The notes under the pieces are model-generated. The model saw only the letters and a program-made list of their open reading frames with translations, had not been told where the DNA came from and made no database searches. Shown here in pieces: positions 39,797 to 46,301 of a stretch of 46,301 bases of DNA. The first letter of the stretch is position 1. Every line of letters begins with the position of its first letter. The stretch is from Caulobacter sp. HMWF025 (GTDB lineage Bacteria; Pseudomonadota; Alphaproteobacteria; Caulobacterales; Caulobacteraceae): assembly GCF_003060965.1 (NCBI RefSeq), contig NZ_QAII01000130.1, positions 30,568 to 76,868 of the forward strand, given 5' to 3'. The translations under genes were made by a program, and so were the position numbers.

Positions 39797-40627
39797 TCAG
39801 AACCGCCCGCTCTGGAAGTCGTTGAACGCCTGCACGATTTCATCGCGGGAGTTCATCACGAACGGACCGTGCCAGAACACCGGCTCGCCGATCGGACGAC
39901 CGGCCAGCAGCAGGACCCGCGCGTCGGTGACGGCCTCGACCAGCACCCGCTCACCAGCCCCGAGGAAGACGCCGGACAGGGCGTCAATCCTGCCTCCGGC
40001 CACGCGAACCTGACCCTCATAGACGGCCAGCATGGCATTGCGGTCCGAGCCGACCGGTTCCTCGAACCGGGTCCCGGCCGGCAGAACCACGTCGAAATAG
40101 AGCGCATCGACGGCTCCGCCGCCGATCGGACCGACCGTGCCACCATCAGTGACGCCCGAGATGACCTTGACCGAAACGCCGCCCTCGCGGGCCTCGACCG
40201 GAATGGCGTCGCTTTCGAACTCGCTATAGCCCGGCGCGCTCATCTTCAGTTTTGCCGGCAGATTGACCCACAGCTGGAAGCCGCGCATGCGCCCCTCGGA
40301 CTGCTCGGGCATCTCGGAATGGACGATGCCCCGGCCTGCCCGCATCCACTGGATGCCGCCGGGGCCGATCACGCCCTCGCGCCCGGTATTGTCGCGGTGC
40401 CGCATCCGGCCTTCCAGCATGTAGGTCACGGTCTCGAAGCCGCGATGCGGATGGTCGGGAAAGCCGCCCATATAGTCAGACGCCTGGTCGTTGTCGAAAC
40501 AGTCCAGCATCAGGAACGGATCGAACATCTGGGCTTCCGCCGTGCCCAGCATGCGGGTCAGGCGCACACCGTCACCGTCCGAGGCCGGGACGCCCTTCAC
40601 GATCTTCACAACGGGTCGAAGGCTCAT
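39797..40627 (-). CDS. Pirin family protein
   Basis: 276-aa bicupin. N-terminal cupin metal ligands match those of human pirin and E. coli YhhW: H59 and H61 in FPDHPHRG, H103 and E105 in GIVHSEMPE. Some pirins are quercetin dioxygenases, others act as regulators; a reaction cannot be assigned. FDPFLMLDCF and GFETVTYMLEG are family signatures. A perfect 14-bp palindrome lies 11 nt upstream of its ATG. The gene precedes the GH2 gene on the same strand but is downstream of its start, so they are separate units. Confidence 0.92.
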   Translation of the reverse strand: MSLRPVVKIVKGVPASDGDGVRLTRMLGTAEAQMFDPFLMLDCFDNDQASDYMGGFPDHPHRGFETVTYMLEGRMRHRDNTGREGVIGPGGIQWMRAGRGIVHSEMPEQSEGRMRGFQLWVNLPAKLKMSAPGYSEFESDAIPVEAREGGVSVKVISGVTDGGTVGPIGGGAVDALYFDVVLPAGTRFEEPVGSDRNAMLAVYEGQVRVAGGRIDALSGVFLGAGERVLVEAVTDARVLLLAGRPIGEPVFWHGPFVMNSRDEIVQAFNDFQSGRF

Positions 40628-40638
40628 GTCGCCGCTCC

Positions 40639-40652
40639 TTGTTCGCGAACAA
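40639..40652. promoter_or_regulatory. Perfect 14-bp palindrome at the pirin promoter
   Basis: TTGTTCGCGAACAA is exactly self-complementary and lies 12-25 nt upstream of the pirin start, in the 120-nt gap to divergent ychF. Its length and symmetry are typical of dimeric repressor sites (TetR, MarR, HxlR or LysR class). It is not the alphaproteobacterial LexA box (GTTC-N7-GTTC). Confidence 0.5.
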
Positions 40653-40747
40653 TATCGGCAGCGGTTACAGTTGGTTCAAGCCCCCGCCCCTTCGCGTTCG
40701 CTGCAGATCCGTGCTAGGTCGCGGCCAACGAAATTCACGAGAGTTCC

Positions 40748-41848
40748 ATGGCCCTTAAAGTCGCCATCGTCGGCCTGCCCAATGTCGGCAAGTCCACCCT
40801 GTTCAACGCCCTGACCCAGACGGCGTCGGCCCAGGCCGCCAACTATCCGTTCTGCACGATCGAGCCCAATACCGGCGAAGTCGCCGTGCCCGAGCCGCGT
40901 CTCGACGCCTTGGCCAGGATCGCCGGCTCCAAGGAAATCATCCCGGCCCGCATCACCTTCGTCGATATCGCCGGCCTGGTGCGCGGCGCGTCCAAGGGCG
41001 AAGGCCTGGGCAACCAGTTCCTGGCCAATATCCGCGACTGTGACGCCGTGGCCTTCGTAGCCCGCTGCTTCGAAGACGGCGACATCGTCCACGTCGAAGG
41101 CCGCATCGACCCGATCAGCGATCTCGAGATCATCGAGATGGAACTGATGCTGGCCGACCTGGAAAGCCTGGAAAAGCGGGTTCCGGCCCTGGAAAAACGC
41201 GCCAAGGTCGGCGCCGACAAGGACAGCGCCAACACCCTGCGCCTGGCCAATATCGCCCTGGCCCTGCTGCGCGAAGGCCGCCCGGCCCGCGCCGCCAAGA
41301 TCGACGCCGACGACGAAAAAGCCTGGCACATGCTGCAGTTGCTGACCTCGCTGCCGGCCCTCTATGTCTGCAATGTCGATGAAGGCAGCGCCGACAAGGG
41401 CAACAAATACAGCGACCTGGTCGCCGAGCGCGCCGCCAAGGACAACGCCAAGAGCGTAGTCATCTCGGCCCAGATCGAGAGCGAGATCGCCCTGCTGGAC
41501 GCCGAGGAGCGCACCGAGTTCCTCGAAACCCTGGGTCTGGAAGAGCCGGGCCTGAACCGCCTGATCCGCGAAGCCTACAAGCTGCTGGACCTGCAGACCT
41601 ATTTCACGGTCGGCCCCAAGGAAGCCCGCGCCTGGACCATCCATGTCGGCGACACTGGCCCGCAGGCGGCCGGCGTCATCCACACCGACTTCGAGAAGGG
41701 CTATATCCGCGCCGAAACCATCGCCTTCGACGACTTCGTCAAGCTCGGCGGCGAGAACGGAGCCAAGGAAGCCGGCAAGATGCGGGCCGAAGGCAAGGAC
41801 TATGTCGTCAAGGACGGCGACGTGATGCACTTCCGCTTCAACGTCTAG
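40748..41848 (+). CDS. ychF: Redox-regulated ATPase YchF
   Basis: 366-aa Obg-related P-loop protein that binds ribosomes and hydrolyses ATP. G1 GLPNVGKSTL (10-19), TIEPN switch, G3 DIAGLV, and in place of the usual NKxD it has NVDE (in YVCNVDEGS), the change that gives YchF its preference for ATP. The C-terminal TGS domain ends with DYVVKDGDVMHFRFNV. Universal family; single gene with ATG 40748 after an AGAG ribosome site. Confidence 0.97.
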   Translation: MALKVAIVGLPNVGKSTLFNALTQTASAQAANYPFCTIEPNTGEVAVPEPRLDALARIAGSKEIIPARITFVDIAGLVRGASKGEGLGNQFLANIRDCDAVAFVARCFEDGDIVHVEGRIDPISDLEIIEMELMLADLESLEKRVPALEKRAKVGADKDSANTLRLANIALALLREGRPARAAKIDADDEKAWHMLQLLTSLPALYVCNVDEGSADKGNKYSDLVAERAAKDNAKSVVISAQIESEIALLDAEERTEFLETLGLEEPGLNRLIREAYKLLDLQTYFTVGPKEARAWTIHVGDTGPQAAGVIHTDFEKGYIRAETIAFDDFVKLGGENGAKEAGKMRAEGKDYVVKDGDVMHFRFNV

Positions 41849-41968
41849 GCCTTCCCGGCGAGGGACACCCGGGGTTGCATCCTTGCCGTTCCGGCGCAAG
41901 GATCGGCCTCGCTGTCCGGAGCGCCTCGTGGCCTGGACACGTGTCACATCCGGATCGGGACCACGGTC

Positions 41969-42661
41969 ATGAAGCTCTTTGGACTATCGCTCTTCCTGGC
42001 CGCTAGTCTCGCCGGAGCGGCCATGGCGCAGGCCCCCGGCCTGCCTACCGGCTCGAACTACACCCAGCGTGAGTTCACCGATCCCAACTTCGCCAACAAG
42101 CTCAACGGGGCCGATGCGGCCGGCAAGAGCATCCGGCCGTCAGCCAATCCCCTGCAGCAGAAAGAGGCCGGTGAACTGGCGGCTGAGGCCGGGATTGCCT
42201 GCACGCTGACGGACGCCGGCGTGATCATGAACGCCAACCGGGCCGGCGTTCGCACGGTCAGCTACGAGATCGCCTGCAAGAACGACTTCGGCTGGATCGT
42301 GACCAAGACCGACAAAGCCATCACCGCCTATGACTGCCTGGCCCTGCTGACCTCGGCGCGGGCCGTCAAGGGGCGGGGCCCCAAACTGACGACCTGCCGG
42401 CTGGCTGCCAATATCGGCTCTGTCGCCGGGCTCGACGCTCTGACCCAGAAGGCGGGCCTGTCGTGCAAGCCATCGGACGGGATCTATCTGGGCGGCGGCG
42501 GCGATCCGGCGATTTCACGATACGAGGTCGCTTGCGAATATGGCGGCGGTTACATCATTGATGCGCCCCAGCCCCGGTCCAAGGCCAAGCTGCAAACCCT
42601 CAGCTGTTCCGAAGCCAAGGCGGCAGGCCTGAGCTGCAGCCTGAAATCCGGCAAGGGCTGA
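41969..42661 (+). CDS. Exported protein with duplicated four-cysteine modules
   Basis: 230 aa, unknown family. Signal peptide at 1-20 (MKLFGLSLFLAASLAGAAMA-QA). The mature protein contains two modules of about 70-80 residues with the same order: Cys, then YEIACKNDFGWI or YEVACEYGGGYII, then a Cys followed by a charged/Ala segment, then a fourth Cys (for example ...YDCLALL...TTCRLA and ...LSCSEAKAAGLSCSL). Eight Cys in total fit four disulfides. This is an internal duplication of a small periplasmic domain. An 8-bp hairpin (41879-41903) precedes it after ychF. Confidence 0.75.
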   Translation: MKLFGLSLFLAASLAGAAMAQAPGLPTGSNYTQREFTDPNFANKLNGADAAGKSIRPSANPLQQKEAGELAAEAGIACTLTDAGVIMNANRAGVRTVSYEIACKNDFGWIVTKTDKAITAYDCLALLTSARAVKGRGPKLTTCRLAANIGSVAGLDALTQKAGLSCKPSDGIYLGGGGDPAISRYEVACEYGGGYIIDAPQPRSKAKLQTLSCSEAKAAGLSCSLKSGKG

Positions 42662-42879
42662 GCGCGGAAGGGTCCGTCCACTCGCCTCGGTACACTCGGT
42701 TGGGGATGGGGCGTCGGTGAGGATCGTGGCGTGAGCCGGGATCTCAAGCGTCATCGGTAGCCACGCTGAGGCAAGCCATCCGCGCCGCCGCTCCGCAACT
42801 CTTCGCGCCCGACATCCATGAGGCTTGACCGGTTCGCCGGGAAGGCGTTTCGATCCGCGCGACCTCACAGGAGCCCGCC

Positions 42880-43560
42880 ATGACCGACACGCTCACCCTG
42901 ACCGCCGGCCATGACGGCTTTGCCTTTGACGCCCTGCACGCCCCGCCCGAGGGGCCGCGCCGGGGCGGGGTGATCGTGGTGCAGGAGATCTTCGGGCTCG
43001 ACCGCTATGTGCACGAAGACGTGGCCCGCTGGGCGGCCCTGGGCTTTGAGGTTCTGGCCCCGGCGATGTTCGACCGCCAGGAAAAGGGCTTCAAGGCCGA
43101 GCATGACCCGGCCGGGTTCGAGACCGGGGTGAAGTACGCCATGGCCAACGGCCCGGACAACGCCATGGGCGACATCCAGGCCTGTATCGACTTTCTGGCG
43201 CCGCGGGGTCCGGTGTTCCTGACGGGCTACTGCTATGGCGGCACCATGGCCTGGCTGGCGGCGTCGCGCTGCCAGGGCCTGTCGGCGGCAGCCAGCTACT
43301 ACGGCGGCCAGGTCGCCGGCATGGCCAAGTTCAGACTGTCCTGTCCGGTCATCGTGCATCTGGGCCGCAAGGACGCCCATATCCCGGCCGATGCGGTGCA
43401 GGCCGCCATTGCCGAGGCCCACCCCGAGGTGCCGGTCCACATCTATGAGGCCAGCGGCCACGGCTTCAACAATGACGGCCGCCCCGACTCTGATCCAGGC
43501 GATGCCCGGCTGGCCCGCGAGCGCACCCTGGCCCTGTTCCAGGCCCACGGCGCAGCCTGA
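42880..43560 (+). CDS. Dienelactone hydrolase family protein, first copy
   Basis: 226-aa alpha/beta hydrolase with the DLH triad C118 (TGYCYGGT), D165 (GRKDAHIP) and H194 (ASGHGF), and the Glu (E36 in VVQEIFGL) that activates the Cys in true dienelactone hydrolases. It may hydrolyse lactones or esters; no aromatic-degradation genes are nearby, so the physiological substrate is open. AGGAG about 8 nt before ATG 42880. Its TGA shares one base with the next ATG. Confidence 0.9.
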   Translation: MTDTLTLTAGHDGFAFDALHAPPEGPRRGGVIVVQEIFGLDRYVHEDVARWAALGFEVLAPAMFDRQEKGFKAEHDPAGFETGVKYAMANGPDNAMGDIQACIDFLAPRGPVFLTGYCYGGTMAWLAASRCQGLSAAASYYGGQVAGMAKFRLSCPVIVHLGRKDAHIPADAVQAAIAEAHPEVPVHIYEASGHGFNNDGRPDSDPGDARLARERTLALFQAHGAA

Positions 43561-44237
43561 TGGGCGATAGGATCACCCTGACCACCGAGGCGGGTGAGGC
43601 CGTCGCGGCCTATCACGCGCCACAGCAGGATGCCCGTCGGGGCGGCCTTGTCATGCTGCACGCCATCTGGGGCGTGACGCCCCATATCCGGCAGCTGTCC
43701 GATAGTCTGGCCGACCAGGGCTATGAGGTCATCGCCCCCAGCCTGCTGGATGATGCAGACACGGCATTTCCGGCTACCGACACGGATCCGTCCATCCTGG
43801 ATACCCGCATGGCCCTGGGCGAGGCCAGCGGCTGGGGCGTGACCGCCCTGCCCCGCGTTCAGGCAGCCATCGACGCCCTGGAGGGCCCGGTGAATGTCAT
43901 GGGCTTCTGCTACGGCGGCACGGTGGCCTGGCTGGCCGCGACCCGTTGCAGCGGTCTGAAGGCCGCCTCCTGCTTCTATGGCGGCAACATCATCGACTTT
44001 GCCGCAGAGGTCCCGACTGTTCCGACAGCGCTGCACTTCGGCAAGACCGACAGCCTGATCCCGCTGGCGGACGTCGAGGCCATCCGGTCGGCACACCCCG
44101 ACCTGCCGGTCTTCGTCTATGAGGCCGGCCACGCCTTCGTGGCCCCCAGCGGCCATCATGCCGACAGTGCCCGCCTCGGCCTGTTGCGAACCCTGCAGCT
44201 GTTCCACCGGGCCAGCGGCGTCCGGGGCGAGGCCTGA
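43560..44237 (+). CDS. Dienelactone hydrolase family protein, second copy
   Basis: 225-aa paralogue of the preceding protein, aligned over the full length. C117 (MGFCYGGT), D164 (GKTDSLIP) and H191 (EAGHAF) are kept, but the activating Glu is replaced by Ala (VMLHAIWGV). This suggests a changed mechanism or substrate, or loss of lactonase activity. Translation is coupled to the first copy (TGATG). Confidence 0.88.
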   Translation: MGDRITLTTEAGEAVAAYHAPQQDARRGGLVMLHAIWGVTPHIRQLSDSLADQGYEVIAPSLLDDADTAFPATDTDPSILDTRMALGEASGWGVTALPRVQAAIDALEGPVNVMGFCYGGTVAWLAATRCSGLKAASCFYGGNIIDFAAEVPTVPTALHFGKTDSLIPLADVEAIRSAHPDLPVFVYEAGHAFVAPSGHHADSARLGLLRTLQLFHRASGVRGEA

Positions 44238-44358
44238 AGGGCCCCGGACGGGCATCTGGCCTGAAACCGGAGACGCGACCGCCCAAATCGTCATCGTCCG
44301 GGCAAGGGACAGCGTCGCCATATCGCCCAGGGGGCGAGCCTGGGCTAGGATCATGACC

Positions 44359-45120
44359 ATGGTTCGCTGGTCCCCGCCCCTGCTCGCTACCCTGTCGCTG
44401 ACGGCGGCTGGTCCCGCATTGGCGGGGGAAACCGCCTGCTGGTTCGAGAACGGAGCCGTCGTCGCCCCGGCGGCCGTCGCCGATATGACCGGCGACTTCG
44501 TGATCGACCTGTCCGCGCCCCAGACCCTGCTGCACGACACCAAGGCCCAGACGGGCGGCTATGCCGGAACCCGCCTGACCCTGCCCGTCCGTGTGGCCGG
44601 CGAGCGGGTTGAGGCCGTGCCCCTTGAGGTGCGCGACCTCGACTATCGCAGTGCCGGCTTTATCGCGCCCATCATCGGCGTGATCGGAGCCGACATCCTG
44701 GATCGCTATGTGGTGGTGATCGACTTCGCGCCGTGCCGCCTGCGGCTGGAGGCTCGGGGCCCGGCGGTGGGTCGCCGCCCGGGGGCTATGGCCGTCACGG
44801 TGGTCGGAGGGATCCCGACCGTGCGCGCGACCGCTTCCGACGGCTTTCGCAGTCTCAGCGGGGCCTTCGCGCTCGACACGGCCTCCAACGGTGCCGTGCG
44901 AGCCCGTGGGGCACCGGACGGCCCACGTCAGGCTCCTGCGGGGGTGCTGGCCGGCCTGACCCTGAATGGCCGCCTGTACCAGCGCAGTCCGGCGGTTCAG
45001 GCCGGTGACCTGCCGCCTGGTGTAGCCGGGGCGGTCGGGGTTGCCGTCCTGTCGGCCTACCAGCTGCGGCTGGACATGAACTCCGGCCAGCTATGGCTGA
45101 CCCCGCGACCCGCGCCCTGA
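44359..45120 (+). CDS. Exported aspartyl-protease-like protein with two degenerate lobes
   Basis: 253 aa from ATG 44359 (AGGA 8 nt upstream; ATG 44353 is an alternative with poor spacing). Residues 1-20 are a signal peptide. The chain looks like two pepsin-type lobes: the first has GDFVIDLSAPQTLLH and ends with GVIGADILDRYVVVIDF; the second has GAFALDTASNGAVR and GVAVLSAYQLRLDMNSG. The catalytic D-T/S-G triplets are altered to D-L-S and D-T-A, so proteolysis is doubtful; it may be a binding protein. One long frame upstream is not coding. A bidirectional terminator follows. Confidence 0.72.
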   Translation: MVRWSPPLLATLSLTAAGPALAGETACWFENGAVVAPAAVADMTGDFVIDLSAPQTLLHDTKAQTGGYAGTRLTLPVRVAGERVEAVPLEVRDLDYRSAGFIAPIIGVIGADILDRYVVVIDFAPCRLRLEARGPAVGRRPGAMAVTVVGGIPTVRATASDGFRSLSGAFALDTASNGAVRARGAPDGPRQAPAGVLAGLTLNGRLYQRSPAVQAGDLPPGVAGAVGVAVLSAYQLRLDMNSGQLWLTPRPAP

Positions 45121-45147
45121 CATCCTCGACCGCGGAGCAAAGAAAAA

Positions 45148-45171
45148 GGGCCCGGCGTCGCCGCCGGGCCC
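45148..45171. terminator. Bidirectional intrinsic terminator
   Basis: 10-bp perfect G+C stem (45148-45157 with 45162-45171, 4-nt loop) flanked by AAAAA on the left and CTTTT on the right, so it can terminate both the rightward protease-like gene and the leftward cytochrome operon. Confidence 0.88.
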
Positions 45172-45196
45172 TGATCTTTTCGCTCTGTCAGAACAG

Positions 45197-46051
45197 TCAG
45201 TGTGACTCGTTCTTCCAGACCTGACGGTAAGCGGCATAGAGCAGGCCGGCGAACATCATCAGATAGAGGATGACGACGAAGCCCATCTTCTTGCGCTCTT
45301 CCAGCTTGGGCTCTGCAGCCCACATCAGGAAGGCCGAGACGTCCTGGGCCTGCTGGTCGAGGGTCGACTTGGTGCCGTCGTCAAACGTCACCAGACCCGC
45401 CTTCAGCGGGGCCGCCATGGCGATGAAGCCACCGGGCGGCACGTGCTCGTGGCTACCCGACCAGACCGAGGTCAGATCGCCCGCCATGTAGGGGTTGTAG
45501 TGCTGGTTGGGACCGACCTTCAGACCGGCCGGCGGCTCGCGATAGCCCGTCAGGATGGCGTGAATATAGTCAGGGCCCTCTTCGCGGGCCTTGGCCAGCA
45601 GCGACATGTCCGGCGGCAGGGCACCACCGTTGCCGGCGCGGGCCGCAGCTTCGTTCGGATAAGGAGAAACGAAGCGATCGGCCGCCGTCGCCGGACGCTT
45701 GATGACGTCGCCGGTTTCAGAGTCGATATCGGCGACCTCGTAGTCCTTGGCGATCGCCTTGACCCACGGGTTGTCATTCGAGTTCTTGTACTTTGGATCG
45801 TAGAACGGGCCGCCCTTGTCGCCGAGGTTCCGGAAGCTGACCAGCTTCATGGAGTGACAGGCCGAGCAGACCTCGCGATAGACCTTGTAGCCGCGTTGCA
45901 GCTGGGCCTGGTCGAACTTGCCGAACGGGCCGTTGAACGACCATTCGACTTCCTTCGGCTCAAGCTTCTTGCCGCTGGCCAGGGCGGGACCGGCAAGGCC
46001 GGCCGTCATCAGACCCGCGACCGCCGCAAGGATGGTGAGTTTGCGCAGCAT
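45197..46051 (-). CDS. petC: Cytochrome c1, cytochrome bc1 complex
   Basis: 284-aa heme c subunit of ubiquinol-cytochrome c reductase, acting on the periplasmic side of the inner membrane. Signal peptide to about residue 25 (PALA-SG), heme-binding C62-x-x-C65-H66 (VCSACH), axial Met in GGFIAMAAPL, and a C-terminal anchor helix FVVILYLMMFAGLLYAAY followed by a basic end. Transcribed leftward behind cytochrome b with a 5-nt gap and ended by the bidirectional terminator. In this organism it is separate from the petP/petR-like genes near 22-23.5 kb. Confidence 0.96.
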   Translation of the reverse strand: MLRKLTILAAVAGLMTAGLAGPALASGKKLEPKEVEWSFNGPFGKFDQAQLQRGYKVYREVCSACHSMKLVSFRNLGDKGGPFYDPKYKNSNDNPWVKAIAKDYEVADIDSETGDVIKRPATAADRFVSPYPNEAAARAGNGGALPPDMSLLAKAREEGPDYIHAILTGYREPPAGLKVGPNQHYNPYMAGDLTSVWSGSHEHVPPGGFIAMAAPLKAGLVTFDDGTKSTLDQQAQDVSAFLMWAAEPKLEERKKMGFVVILYLMMFAGLLYAAYRQVWKNESH

Positions 46052-46056
46052 CGGGT

Positions 46057-46301
46057 TCAGCCCTTCTGTTCAGGCGACAGCGCCGGGGACGCGATCGAGT
46101 CCGGCACCGGCAGCGGCGTTTCCTTCAGGCCCAGGATCGGAAGGATCACCAGGAAGAAGGCGAAGTAGTAGAGCGCAGCGGTCCGGCTCAGCCACACGAA
46201 GCTGTTCAGGTCCGCGTCGATCAGCTTGAACGTGGTCAGGTGCGGGATGACCTGATCGTCCGGCAGCTTGGCGCCGCAGAGGCCAAGGATGCAGCAGGCC
46301 A
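46057..46301 (-). CDS. petB: Cytochrome b of the bc1 complex, C-terminal part only
   Basis: The reading frame reaching the right edge encodes the last 80 residues: CILGLCGAKLPDDQVIPHL, then TTFKLIDADLNSFVWLS and the final hydrophobic helix (YYFAFFLVILPILG) with the tail LKETPLPVPDSI. This is the usual C terminus of bacterial cytochrome b. The N-terminal four fifths, with heme ligands, lie outside the window. Stop TGA at 46059-46057. Confidence 0.88.
   Translation of the reverse strand, partial: ACCILGLCGAKLPDDQVIPHLTTFKLIDADLNSFVWLSRTAALYYFAFFLVILPILGLKETPLPVPDSIASPALSPEQKG

Noticed and set aside
40639..40652. LexA box at the pirin promoter
   Set aside because: The alphaproteobacterial LexA site is a direct repeat GTTC-N7-GTTC; this is a perfect inverted repeat.

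Overview
The window is a dense, GC-rich chromosomal segment of an alphaproteobacterium. Gene content and style point to Caulobacterales (Caulobacter, Phenylobacterium or Brevundimonas type): a cytochrome bc1 operon, MarR and OmpR regulators of the PetP/PetR type, a putative CtpA-like phosphatase beside lipid A genes, and many G+C-rich palindromic intergenic elements. The genus is an inference; no rRNA gene or other species marker is present. No tRNA, rRNA, IS element, phage gene or CRISPR array was seen.

Layout. 1-4.5 kb (minus): an LPS operon with an MsbA-like ABC exporter, a DUF374 acyltransferase, a His-rich zinc/cation exporter and waaA, which runs off the left edge. A tyrosine-phosphatase-like gene is divergent to it. 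5.3-7.8 kb (minus): tight operon dapE, single-domain EamA, glutaminase. 7.9-11.5 kb: cupin, membrane-anchored M20 peptidase, CPBP protease, GNAT. 11.5-12.5 kb: a 419-bp hairpin-rich non-coding stretch beside a low-GC orphan gene. 12.5-15.1 kb: aldehyde dehydrogenase, exported Cys protein, NUDIX. 15.2-21.3 kb (plus): a 26-aa membrane peptide, a pteridine-reductase-type SDR, folB, several membrane proteins (two tandem DUF4870-like, one TPR-like), a membrane-anchored retropepsin and an HTTM pair.

21.3-27.7 kb: ilvE with a readable promoter and terminator; MarR regulator, response regulator and sensor kinase; a TetR/COQ9-like gene; proC; ybjN; ubiK. Four palindromic repeat elements lie here. 27.8-30.9 kb (plus): lgt, a MidA/NDUFAF7-type methyltransferase carrying an in-frame copy of the repeat, pgeF and a small low-GC membrane protein. 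31-35.8 kb (plus): prs, two tandem exported paralogues of unknown family, rplY and pth. 35.8-40.6 kb: a TetR regulator divergent from an MpaB/Lcp-like oxygenase, an exported GH2 glycosidase and a pirin. 40.7-45.1 kb (plus): ychF, an exported protein with duplicated four-Cys modules, two tandem dienelactone hydrolases and a degenerate aspartyl-protease-like exported protein. The right edge (minus) holds cytochrome c1 and the 3' end of cytochrome b.

Most of the window is housekeeping: envelope biogenesis (lipid A, lipoproteins, peptidoglycan editing), folate and amino acid synthesis, PRPP, translation and respiration. The most unusual features are a palindromic repeat that has become part of a protein, the same repeat supplying a kinase's ribosome binding site, an uncharacterised exported paralogue pair with an invariant four-cysteine C terminus, and several small or degenerate envelope proteins.
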